Part shown: in pieces, positions 1-7,874 of the stretch
How positions within the stretch are numbered: the first letter of the stretch is position 1
Layout of the letters: each line of letters opens with the position of its first letter
Assembly (NCBI RefSeq): GCF_020873915.1
Contig: NZ_JAHWGP010000006.1
Span: 202,718-266,717 of the forward strand
Source of the DNA: Streptomyces sp. DH5
GTDB taxonomy: Bacteria > Actinomycetota > Actinomycetes > Streptomycetales > Streptomycetaceae
Length of the DNA stretch: 64,000 nt
Direction of reading: 5' to 3'
The notes under the pieces: generated by a model
Seen by the model: only the letters and a program-made list of their open reading frames with translations
The model's database searches: none
Told to the model about the DNA's origin: nothing
Translations under genes and position numbers: made by a program

Positions 1-1521
1 CTGCACGACCCAGCCGCCCGGCTGGTCGGCGGAGGCGCGGACGTATCCGTCCTCGGCGACCGAGAGGTAGCGGCCGTCGGGTGCCCGCAGGGTGAGCACG
101 CCCCCGCCCCAGTCGACCAGGGCCAGTTCGGTGCCCGCCTCGTCCGCGGTGAGCGGCGGCAGGTCGGTACGGCCGGCGAGCAGCGCCGGGTCGAGGGCTC
201 CCTCGGTGCCGCGCGCCTCCTCGGGGGCACCGGGGGCCGGCGGCACGTGCAGGAAGGCGCCGGTGGACGTCTTCAGCAGGACCCGGTCCACACCCTCGGC
301 GAACTCCACGCGGTCCGCGCCGAACCGCTCGTACAGGCCCTCCAGCGGAGTGGAGCGGTGGATGAGGCTGCCGCTGTACCAGTCGAGCTTGCACTCGTCC
401 GCGAGCACCCCGACGACGGCGACGCGGGTGTCCGGGCCGAGCGGCAGGAGGCCGTCGTTCTTCAGCAGGACGACCGCCTGCTCGGCGGCCTCCAGGGCGA
501 GCGCCCGGTGTTCCGGGGTGTCGAAGGCCTGCTCCCCGGCGTAGGGGTCCGCGCCCGGGTCGAACTCGCCCAGCCGGAACCGCACCGAGAGCTGCCTGCG
601 GACGGCCGCGTCGATGTCGGCCTCCGTCAGCAGGCCCCGCTCCAGCGCGCCCTTCACACGTCCGATGATCTTCGAGCTGTCGGTGCCGTGGTCGGTGAAG
701 CTGTCGACCCCGGCCCGCAGGGCAGCCGCGGTGGCTTCCTCGTGGGTGTCGAAGTAGTGCTCGGAGTCGACCAGGTTGGACGGTGCGCCCGCGTCCGAGC
801 AGACCAGCAGCTCCTCCTCGGTCCAGGAGCGCAACTGCTCCCCCAGGTACGGCGAGACGTGGTTCGGGCGGCCGTTGACCAGGTTGTACGCCGGCATCAC
901 CCCGGCCACCGAGCCCGCCTCGACCGCCTCCCGGAAGGCGCGCAGGTCGTACTCGTGCAGGACGCGGGGGCGCACGGAGCTGGACGCGGTGTCGCGGTCC
1001 GTCTCGTTGTTGTGCGCCAGCCAGTGCTTGAGCACCGGCGCCGTGCGCCAGTACACCGGGTGGTCGCCGCGCAGCCCGTGGGTGTAGGCGGTGGCGATCG
1101 CGGAGGTGAGCTTCGGGTCCTCCGAGTAGCCCTCCTCGTTGCGGCCCCACAGGGGGTGGCGCAGCAGGTTGACGGTGGGGGCCCAGACGTTGAGGCCGAC
1201 GCGCTCGTCCCGGGCGCGCATGGCGCGCGCTTCCCGGGAGACGGCCTCGCCCACCCGGCGCACCAGTTCCTCGTTCCAGGTCGCGCCCAGACCCACGGCC
1301 TGCGGGAACACCGTCGCCGGCCCCATCCAGGCGACCCCGTGCAGTGCCTCCTGGCCGGTGCGGAAGGCGGCGATGCCCAGGCGCTCGACGGCCGGTGCGA
1401 ACTGGTGCAGGAGTCGGGTCTTCTCGTCGAGGGTCAACCGCGACAGAAGGTCGTCGATGCGCTTCGCGAACGGCAGTCCCGTATCGCGGAAAGGCGGCGT
1501 GGGCGGCGGTGGTGCGGTCAC
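1..1521 (-). CDS. Glycoside hydrolase family 3 (beta-glucosidase/beta-xylosidase type), C-terminus beyond the left edge
   Basis: About 507 residues are visible, starting at GTG 1521 with a GGGGAA purine run just upstream. The N-terminal GH3 barrel is clear: FRTGQEALHGVAW, ATVFPQAVGLGATWN, GYSEDP, and the nucleophile loop VCSDAGA with the likely catalytic Asp243. The second GH3 sandwich domain follows (AEQAVVLLKNDGLLPL). The last visible part, around LTLRAPDGRYLSVAEDG, resembles the fascin-like insert seen in some actinobacterial GH3 enzymes. There is no signal peptide, so it probably acts in the cytoplasm on imported oligosaccharides, removing terminal beta-glucose or beta-xylose. It is divergent from the ABC/GH operon and shares a control region carrying two repressor palindromes. 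Substrate cannot be settled from sequence. Confidence 0.88.
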   Translation of the reverse strand, partial: MTAPPPPTPPFRDTGLPFAKRIDDLLSRLTLDEKTRLLHQFAPAVERLGIAAFRTGQEALHGVAWMGPATVFPQAVGLGATWNEELVRRVGEAVSREARAMRARDERVGLNVWAPTVNLLRHPLWGRNEEGYSEDPKLTSAIATAYTHGLRGDHPVYWRTAPVLKHWLAHNNETDRDTASSSVRPRVLHEYDLRAFREAVEAGSVAGVMPAYNLVNGRPNHVSPYLGEQLRSWTEEELLVCSDAGAPSNLVDSEHYFDTHEEATAAALRAGVDSFTDHGTDSSKIIGRVKGALERGLLTEADIDAAVRRQLSVRFRLGEFDPGADPYAGEQAFDTPEHRALALEAAEQAVVLLKNDGLLPLGPDTRVAVVGVLADECKLDWYSGSLIHRSTPLEGLYERFGADRVEFAEGVDRVLLKTSTGAFLHVPPAPGAPEEARGTEGALDPALLAGRTDLPPLTADEAGTELALVDWGGGVLTLRAPDGRYLSVAEDGYVRASADQPGGWVVQ

Positions 1522-1557
1522 GTGGAGTTCCCCTCGGGGTGGAGCGACGAGGCGCTT

Positions 1558-1571
1558 TCGAAGCGCTTCGA
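1558..1571. promoter_or_regulatory. LacI-family operator, copy 1
   Basis: Perfect 14-base palindrome TCGAAGCGCTTCGA, 37 bases before the GH3 start. The same core recurs at 1740, 14895 and 14983. The central CG and CGAA/TTCG half-sites fit the LacI-family operator style of streptomycete sugar repressors. Its position suggests it controls the GH3 gene. Confidence 0.8.
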
Positions 1572-1673
1572 TGCTCATTCGAGGCGGGGGTGGGTGTCAA
1601 GTGATCCCGGGCCGCCGGATCGGGCGCTTCTCCGGCGGTCCTCCTCTCTCACACGTACGTCGCGATCACGTAT

Positions 1674-1695
1674 ACATCCGAGGAATCTTGGATGT
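1674..1695. promoter_or_regulatory. Second, different inverted repeat in the divergent control region
   Basis: ACATCCGAG, a 4-base spacer, then CTTGGATGT: nine-base arms with one mismatch. It does not match the CGAAGCGCTTCG operator. TATACA at 1671-1676 overlaps its left edge and could be a -10 element. It may be a site for a second regulator of the locus. The rest of the 1522-1880 gap holds the two operators and no gene that I can see. Confidence 0.35.
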
Positions 1696-1739
1696 GACCC
1701 TTGTGTGCCCCTGGGTGTTCACTTAACCTCGCAGCAACA

Positions 1740-1753
1740 TCGAAGCGCTTCGA
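1740..1753. promoter_or_regulatory. LacI-family operator, copy 2
   Basis: Perfect palindrome TCGAAGCGCTTCGA, identical to copy 1, 128 bases before the start of the binding-protein gene at 1881. It is placed to repress the rightward operon 1881-12799. Confidence 0.8.
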
Positions 1754-1880
1754 CTGGGAGCCCGCCCCGTGCGGCGCAACTCCCGCCGAACGACCGCTTC
1801 GGCTCAGCCAGTTCCACTGAAGACACCGCAGCCGACGGCCCCCTGCCGGGTGTCCTGGTGCGCCACGAAGGGTTGACGCA

Positions 1881-3572
1881 ATGACGCCGAACGCCTCCCA
1901 CTCCTCCGGACCCAGCCGGAGAAGCTTCCTCGCCTCCACGGCGGTCGCCACCGCAGCGGTGGCGGGGGGAATGCCGCTGCTCGCGGCATGCGGTGGATCC
2001 GACGGGGGTTCGCGGGACGGCACCACGTCGGGCAAGGACGCCAAGAAGATCCTCCCGGCGTACGTGGCGAGCAACGTGGTCACCCCCGACATCCCCAGCA
2101 AGAACGGCTCCGCGGTCGGTTTCACCGGCAAGCTCGACCTCGCGGACCTGAAGACGTCGGTGCCGAAGAAGCTCGGCAAGGGCGGCGAGGTCACCGTGAT
2201 GTCCCCGTTCTGGGGCTCCCCGCCCAAGGCCGGCAACACCTACTACACGTCGATGAACGACCTCATCGGCGTCGACGTGGTCTGGCAGAACCAGGACGGC
2301 AACACCTACGACCAGAAGCTCGGCGCGGTGCTCGCCTCCAGTGAGGTGCCCGACGTGGTGGTCGTGCCCGGCTGGAACATGTCGGGCAAGATCCCCAGCG
2401 CCATCATCAGCAAGTTCGCCGACCTCGGCCCGTACCTGTCCGGTGACGCCGTCAAGGACTACCCGAACCTCGCGGCGATCCCCACCGACGCCTGGCAGCG
2501 GTCCATCTTCGGCGGCAAGCTGCGCGGCCTGCCCATGCCGTCCTCCTACGTCACCGGCATCGTCCCGCTCTACCGCCAGGACATATTCGAGAAGGAGGGC
2601 TACGAAGTCCCCCGCTCGTGCGACGAGTTCATGGCACTGGCCAAGGAGGCCACCAGCGCGAAGGCCAAGCGCTGGGCGTGCCTGGACATGAAGTGGACCG
2701 CCTTCAACGCCTTCGGTGTGCTCTCCGGCGAGGAGAAGTCGCTCGGCTGGAACGAGGTCGACGGCAAGCTGATCTACCGCATCGAGACCGAGGAGTACCT
2801 CGAGGCGCTGGAGTGGACGCGCAAGCTGTTCGCCGCCGGCGTGGTGCACCCCGACGCCGCGCTGGGCAAGAGCAACGCCAACGACCCCGGCCCCAAGTTC
2901 GCCGCCGGTGAGTTCCTCATCTACAACCAGGACTCCTCGCAGTGGTGGAGCCGTACCGCGGAACAGGCCGTACAGAACCCGGAGTTCAAGATCTGGGGCA
3001 TGGACGTCTTCGGTCACGACGGCGGTGACCCCACGCTGTGGGCCAAGAACCCGGCCGGCATCTTCGCCTTCGTCAACAAGAAGGCGTCCGAGGCCGTGAT
3101 CCGTGACGTGCTGGCCGTCGCCAACGTCACCGCCGCGCCGTACGGCACCAAGGAGTACATGGCCACCAACTACGGCGTGGAGGGCACCCACTACACCGTC
3201 AAGGACGGCGTGCCCACCAAGACCGAGCAGGGCAACATCGACGTGATGAACGCCTTCGTGATGATCGCGAGCCCCGCCCCGACCATCGCCCACCCCGACT
3301 TCCCCGAGGTCGCCAAGGGCCAGGTGGAGTGGCAGCAGCGGATGGGCGCCTTCACCAGGAAGTCGTCCTTCTACGGCATGCAGATCACCGAACCCGCTCG
3401 CTACACCAACCTCTCCAACGACTTCGAGCAGCTGGAGGACGACGTCGTCCGCGGCCGCAAGAAGATCAGCGACGTGCAGCAGGCCGTCTCCGACTGGAGG
3501 AGCAAGGGCGGGGACGAACTGCGCGACTGGTACAAGAAGATCCTCGACGAGAACGGCACGGCGGCCGGCTGA
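1881..3572 (+). CDS. Sugar ABC transporter substrate-binding lipoprotein (CUT1, LplA/YtcQ-like)
   Basis: 563 residues. The N-terminus has a twin-arginine motif (RRSFLAST), a hydrophobic stretch and the lipobox LLAAC, so it should be exported by Tat and anchored to the membrane surface. The mature part has the mixed alpha/beta layout of family-1 extracellular solute-binding proteins, and its size fits the larger LplA/YtcQ group that binds oligosaccharides. It is the first gene of a rightward operon with two permeases (28-base gap) and four glycoside hydrolases, so the ligand is probably an oligosaccharide released by those enzymes, most likely from xyloglucan. The ligand is inferred from context only. 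Confidence 0.88.
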   Translation: MTPNASHSSGPSRRSFLASTAVATAAVAGGMPLLAACGGSDGGSRDGTTSGKDAKKILPAYVASNVVTPDIPSKNGSAVGFTGKLDLADLKTSVPKKLGKGGEVTVMSPFWGSPPKAGNTYYTSMNDLIGVDVVWQNQDGNTYDQKLGAVLASSEVPDVVVVPGWNMSGKIPSAIISKFADLGPYLSGDAVKDYPNLAAIPTDAWQRSIFGGKLRGLPMPSSYVTGIVPLYRQDIFEKEGYEVPRSCDEFMALAKEATSAKAKRWACLDMKWTAFNAFGVLSGEEKSLGWNEVDGKLIYRIETEEYLEALEWTRKLFAAGVVHPDAALGKSNANDPGPKFAAGEFLIYNQDSSQWWSRTAEQAVQNPEFKIWGMDVFGHDGGDPTLWAKNPAGIFAFVNKKASEAVIRDVLAVANVTAAPYGTKEYMATNYGVEGTHYTVKDGVPTKTEQGNIDVMNAFVMIASPAPTIAHPDFPEVAKGQVEWQQRMGAFTRKSSFYGMQITEPARYTNLSNDFEQLEDDVVRGRKKISDVQQAVSDWRSKGGDELRDWYKKILDENGTAAG

Positions 3573-3599
3573 CCGGGCACCGAGGCAAGGAGAACCGCC

Positions 3600-4634
3600 G
3601 TGTCCCACAGCACGGTGCCTCGGACCGACACCGAGGCCGAAGCGAAGGAGAACCCCCCGGAGGCGCGCGGCGGCGCCACCGGGGCCACCGGGAAACCACC
3701 CGCCGGGAAGCTCGGCCTCCGGCTGAGGTTCAGGCGCGACCGCGTCCTGCTGCTGATGACGCTGCCCGCCGTACTGCTGGTGCTGCTCTTCAACTACGTG
3801 CCGATCCTCGGCAACGTCGTCGCGTTCCAGGAGTACGACCCCTACATCAGCGACAACGGGGTCGTCTCCATCCTGCACAGCCCGTGGGTGGGCCTGGAGA
3901 ACTTCCAGCGGATCTTCGATGACTCCGCCTTCTGGAACTCGGTGCGCAACACCCTGGTGCTGTTCTTCCTCCAGCTGGTGCTGTACTTCCCCATCCCCAT
4001 CCTGCTCGCGCTGCTCATCAACAGCGTGATCAGGCCACGGGTGCGGGCGATCTCGCAGGCCATCCTCTACCTGCCGCACTTCTTCTCGTGGGTGCTGGTC
4101 ATCGCCGTGTTCCAGCAGCTGTTCGGCGGCGCCGGGCTGCTGTCCCAGCTGCTGCGCGACCACGGGTACGACGGGCTCAGCCTGATGACCGACCCGGAGA
4201 CCTTCAAGTTCCTGGTCACCGCGCAGAGCGTGTGGAAGGACGCCGGCTGGGGGATCATCGTCTTCCTCGCCGCGCTGGCCTCGGTCAGCCCCGACCTGTA
4301 CGAGGCCGCCGCGATGGACGGCGCGAACCGCTGGCGCCGCATGTGGCACGTCACGCTGCCCGCGCTGCGCCCGGTGATCGCCCTGCTGCTGGTGCTGCGC
4401 GTCGGCGACGCCCTCACGGTCGGCTTCGAGCAGATCCTGCTGCAACGCGACGCCGTCGGACCGGGAGCCGCGGAGGTCCTCGACACCTTCGTGTGGTGGA
4501 ACGGCGTGCGCAACCAGGACTTCGGCTACGCGGCCGCCGCGGGACTCGTCAAGGGCGTCATCAGTCTCGGCCTGGTCCTGGTGGCGAACAAGGTGGCCCA
4601 CCTCATGGGCGAGCAGGGGGTGTACAAGAAGTGA
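3600..4634 (+). CDS. Sugar ABC transporter permease (LplB/YtcO-like)
   Basis: 344 residues, GTG start with AAGGAGA upstream. A ~45-residue charged cytoplasmic leader precedes six predicted membrane helices, beginning VLLLMTLPAVLLVLLF. The coupling loop (EAA motif) is plain in YEAAAMDGANRWRRMWHVT. This loop docks onto a separate ATPase subunit. No ATPase gene lies in this cluster, as is usual for streptomycete CUT1 systems that share the MsiK ATPase. It overlaps the next permease by four bases. Confidence 0.9.
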   Translation: MSHSTVPRTDTEAEAKENPPEARGGATGATGKPPAGKLGLRLRFRRDRVLLLMTLPAVLLVLLFNYVPILGNVVAFQEYDPYISDNGVVSILHSPWVGLENFQRIFDDSAFWNSVRNTLVLFFLQLVLYFPIPILLALLINSVIRPRVRAISQAILYLPHFFSWVLVIAVFQQLFGGAGLLSQLLRDHGYDGLSLMTDPETFKFLVTAQSVWKDAGWGIIVFLAALASVSPDLYEAAAMDGANRWRRMWHVTLPALRPVIALLLVLRVGDALTVGFEQILLQRDAVGPGAAEVLDTFVWWNGVRNQDFGYAAAAGLVKGVISLGLVLVANKVAHLMGEQGVYKK

Positions 4635-5566
4635 CCGCCGTCATCGACAAACCCGCGCGCACACCCGGCCGCTGGGCCGCCCCGCCCCGGCCGGTGTGGG
4701 AGGAGAAGCCCAGCCGGGCCGGGCTCGCGGGCAAGGGGCTGGTCCTGCTCCTGGCCTGTCTGGCCATCCTGTTCCCGCTGTGGATCGTCGTGGTCACCAG
4801 CCTGTCCACCCGCAAGGCCATCGACGAGGCCGGCGGGCTGGTGATGATCCCGACGGACATCACCTTCGTCGCCTACCAGGAGCTGCTCAGCGGCGGCCAG
4901 GTCACCCGGGCCGCGCTCGTCAGCATCGGCATCACCCTCGTCGGCACCGTGTTCTCGATGACGGTGTCGGTGCTGTGCGCCTACGGACTGTCCCGCAGCG
5001 GCTCGCTCGGACACCGCTGGATCCTCATGGTGCTGCTGGCCACGATGTTCTTCAGCGCCGGCCTCATCCCCACCTACCTGCTGGTGCAGTCCCTGGGCCT
5101 GACGGACACCTACCTCGCCCTGATCCTGCCCAGCGCGATCAGCGTCTTCAACATCCTGGTGCTGCGCGGCTTCTTCATGGGCATCTCGCAGGAGCTGATC
5201 GACAGCGCCCGCATCGACGGCGCGGGGGACCTGCGCGTCCTGTGGCAGATCGTGCTGCCGCTCTCCCGCGCGGTCGTCGCCGTGATCACGCTGTTCTACG
5301 CCGTCGGGTACTGGAGCGCCTGGTTCAACGCCTCCCTGTACCTGAACGACCAGGACATGCTGCCGCTGCAGAACGTCATGATCCAGCTGGTGCAGAAGCA
5401 GGAGGCGCCGGTCGGTCTGGGCCAGGCGATCAAGACGGGTGAGCTGTCCGGTCTCGCGGTGCAGATGGCCGTGATGGTGATGGCGCTGCTGCCGGTGGCC
5501 GTGCTGTCGCCGTTCGTCCAGAAGCACTTCAAGAAGGGGATGCTCACGGGCGCCGTCAAGGGCTGA
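4631..5566 (+). CDS. Sugar ABC transporter permease (LplC/YtcP-like)
   Basis: 311 residues. The start is GTG 4631, overlapping the previous stop (GTGA), which supports translational coupling; a longer reading frame upstream is antisense noise over the first permease. There are six predicted helices, and the EAA-like loop is IDSARIDGAGDLRVLW. It forms the translocation channel with the preceding permease. The C-terminus KKGMLTGAVKG is typical of this subfamily. Confidence 0.9.
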   Translation: MTAVIDKPARTPGRWAAPPRPVWEEKPSRAGLAGKGLVLLLACLAILFPLWIVVVTSLSTRKAIDEAGGLVMIPTDITFVAYQELLSGGQVTRAALVSIGITLVGTVFSMTVSVLCAYGLSRSGSLGHRWILMVLLATMFFSAGLIPTYLLVQSLGLTDTYLALILPSAISVFNILVLRGFFMGISQELIDSARIDGAGDLRVLWQIVLPLSRAVVAVITLFYAVGYWSAWFNASLYLNDQDMLPLQNVMIQLVQKQEAPVGLGQAIKTGELSGLAVQMAVMVMALLPVAVLSPFVQKHFKKGMLTGAVKG

Positions 5567-5615
5567 CGCCCTTGCCTCCCGGGGGAGCCGTGCCGTCTTC
5601 CGGCCACGGGTCGAC

Positions 5616-5647
5616 TGTGGTCGGCCGCGCGGTTCCCCGCGCCCCTT
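5616..5647. repeat. Streptomyces-type short interspersed repeat
   Basis: The segment around GCGCGGTTCCCCGCGCCCC resembles a sequence I recall as very common between streptomycete genes. It contains the inverted pair GCGCGG/CCGCGC and could fold as a hairpin. It sits in the 121-base gap between the permease and GH74 genes and might attenuate expression of the hydrolases. Identity as a family member is from memory. Confidence 0.5.
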
Positions 5648-5687
5648 CCGGTTTCCTCACTCACCCCCTCACAGGCGAGGTTCTCCC

Positions 5688-7874
5688 ATGCTCACGTCCT
5701 CCCCGAGCCGGCGTGCCGTTCTCGCCGGTGCCGCGGCCGTCGCCGCTGCCGCCGGTGTGCCCGTCCTCGCCGGACAGGCGCAGGCCGCCGGACCCTCCGG
5801 CTACCGCTGGCGCAACGTCGTCATCGGCGGGACCGGCTTCATCACCGGTGTGCTGTTCCACCCGCGGGTGCGCGGGCTCGCCTACGCCCGGACCGACATC
5901 GGGGGCGCCTACCGCTGGGACGGCCGGCGCGAGCGCTGGGTCCCGCTGCTCGACCACATCGGGTGGGACGACTGGAACCTGCTCGGTGTCGAGGCGATGG
6001 CGGTCGATCCGGCGCACCCGGACCGCCTCTACCTGGCCTGCGGCACCTACGCCCAGGCGTGGGGGAGCGACGGCGCCGTGCTGCGCTCGGACGACCGCGG
6101 CGCCACCTGGCGGCGCACCGACCTCACCGTGAAGCTCGGCGCCAACGAGGACGGCCGGGGCACCGGCGAGCGGCTGCTCGTCGACCCCCGGGACAGCGAC
6201 ACGCTGTGGCTGGGCACCCGGCACGACGGACTGCTCAAGTCCACCGACCGGGGCGCCACCTGGGCCCCGGTGAGCGGCTTCCCGGCCACCCCCTCCGCCA
6301 CCGGTCAGGGCGTCACGCTCCTCGTCGCGGCGGGGCGCACCGTCTACGCCGGCTGGGGCGACGACGGCGACGCGAACCTCTTCCGCACCTTTGACGGCAC
6401 GAGCTGGGAGGCCGTCCCGGGACAGCCCTCCGGCGCCGCCGCGCGCGTACCGATCCGGGCCGCCCACGACCGGCACGCCCGCGAGCTGTACGTGACCTAC
6501 GCCGACGCGCCCGGCCCCAACGGCCAGTCCGACGGCAGCGTGCACAAGCTGCGCACCGCCGGCGACGAGTGGAGCGAGGTCACCCCGGTGAAGCCCGACG
6601 CGGGCTCCGCCGACACCTTCGGCTACGGCGGGGTCGCCGTGGACGCCCGCCGTCCCGGCACCGTCGTCGTCTCCACCAACAACCGCTGGGCGGCGGTCGA
6701 CACGCTGTACCGTTCCACCGACGGCGGCCGCAGCTGGCGCTCGCTGAAGGACACCGCCGTGCTCGACGTCTCCGAGACGCCCTACCTGAAGTGGGGTGAG
6801 GACGAGCCCAAGTTCGGCTGGTGGATCCAGGCCCTCGCCCTCGACCCGTACGACTCCCGCCACCTCGTGTACGGCACCGGCGCCACCCTCTACGGCACGC
6901 GCGACCTGCGCCACTGGGCGCCGCGGGTCCGCGGCCTGGAGGAGACCTCCGTGACCCAGCTGGTCTCGCCCCCGGCCGGGCGGGCGCACCTGATCAGCGG
7001 GTCGCGGGACATCGGTGTGATGTACCACGAGCGGCTCACCTCGTCCCCCGCCGCGGGCATGGCGGCGAACCCCGTCTTCGGATCGGCGACGGGACTCGCG
7101 CAGGCGGCCCGCAGACCGTCCTACGTCGTCCGGGCGGGCTGGGGCGAGAACGGCAACGGCGCCGCCTCCCGCGACGGCGGGCGCACCTGGGCGCCGTTCG
7201 CCTCCCAGCCCGCCGTCGCCAAGGACGCACCGGGTCCGATCGCCACGAACGCCGACGGCAGCGTGCTGCTGTGGTCCTTCGTGCACTGGGACGGCACCGC
7301 GTACCCGGCCCACCGCTCGGCGGACGACGGCGCCACGTGGACCGAGGTGGCCTCCTTCCCGAAGGGGGCCGTGCCGGTCGCCGACCCGGTCGACCCCGCC
7401 CTGTTCTACGCGTACGACACCGTCACCGGAACGCTGCTCGCCAGCACGGACGGCGGCCGGTCCTTCGCCGCCCGCGCCACCGGACTGCCCTCCGGTGACA
7501 GCCAGTTCAAGGTGGTCGCGGCGCCCGGCCGCACCGGCGACCTGTGGCTGAGCACCAAGGGGAACGGGCTGTACCGCTCCACCGACGGGGGCGGGAGCTT
7601 CACGAAGGTGGAGAGCTGCTGGGCCTCCTACACCCTCGGCTTCGGCAAGGCCGCCGACGGCGCCGGATACCCGGCGGTCTACCAGGTCGGCTCGACCGGG
7701 GCGCTCACCGCCGTGTACCGCTCCGACGACGAGGCGAGGACCTGGGTGCGCATCAACGACGACGACCACCAGTGGGGCTGGACCGGCGAGACCGTCACCG
7801 GCGACCCGCGCGTGTACGGCCGGGTCTACCTCGCCACCAACGGGCGCGGCATCCAGTACGGGGAGCCCGCCTGA
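5688..7874 (+). CDS. Glycoside hydrolase family 74 xyloglucanase-type enzyme, Tat-exported
   Basis: 728 residues. The leader contains SRRAVLAGAA and ends near AQAAG, so export by Tat is likely, with no lipobox. The mature protein is built of repeated beta-propeller blades with Asp-box-like motifs (STDRGATW, STDGGRSW, RSDDRGATW). The family-74 signature YARTDIGGAYRWD carries the likely catalytic base Asp70; SRDIGVMYH carries the likely acid Asp441. GH74 enzymes cut the beta-1,4-glucan backbone of xyloglucan. No carbohydrate-binding module or dockerin follows the propeller. Its stop overlaps the GH42 start by one base (TGATG). Confidence 0.87.
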   Translation: MLTSSPSRRAVLAGAAAVAAAAGVPVLAGQAQAAGPSGYRWRNVVIGGTGFITGVLFHPRVRGLAYARTDIGGAYRWDGRRERWVPLLDHIGWDDWNLLGVEAMAVDPAHPDRLYLACGTYAQAWGSDGAVLRSDDRGATWRRTDLTVKLGANEDGRGTGERLLVDPRDSDTLWLGTRHDGLLKSTDRGATWAPVSGFPATPSATGQGVTLLVAAGRTVYAGWGDDGDANLFRTFDGTSWEAVPGQPSGAAARVPIRAAHDRHARELYVTYADAPGPNGQSDGSVHKLRTAGDEWSEVTPVKPDAGSADTFGYGGVAVDARRPGTVVVSTNNRWAAVDTLYRSTDGGRSWRSLKDTAVLDVSETPYLKWGEDEPKFGWWIQALALDPYDSRHLVYGTGATLYGTRDLRHWAPRVRGLEETSVTQLVSPPAGRAHLISGSRDIGVMYHERLTSSPAAGMAANPVFGSATGLAQAARRPSYVVRAGWGENGNGAASRDGGRTWAPFASQPAVAKDAPGPIATNADGSVLLWSFVHWDGTAYPAHRSADDGATWTEVASFPKGAVPVADPVDPALFYAYDTVTGTLLASTDGGRSFAARATGLPSGDSQFKVVAAPGRTGDLWLSTKGNGLYRSTDGGGSFTKVESCWASYTLGFGKAADGAGYPAVYQVGSTGALTAVYRSDDEARTWVRINDDDHQWGWTGETVTGDPRVYGRVYLATNGRGIQYGEPA

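Noticed and set aside
247-1884. A 545-residue plus-strand frame at the left edge
   Set aside because: It lies opposite the GH3 gene, whose catalytic motifs are unmistakable on the minus strand.
1719-4601. A 960-residue open frame antisense to the ABC transporter genes
   Set aside because: His/Asp/Val/Gly-rich sequence typical of third-position GC bias; the plus strand encodes clear transporter proteins.
5661-7769. A 702-residue frame antisense to GH74
   Set aside because: No domains; GH74 motifs on the plus strand explain the openness.
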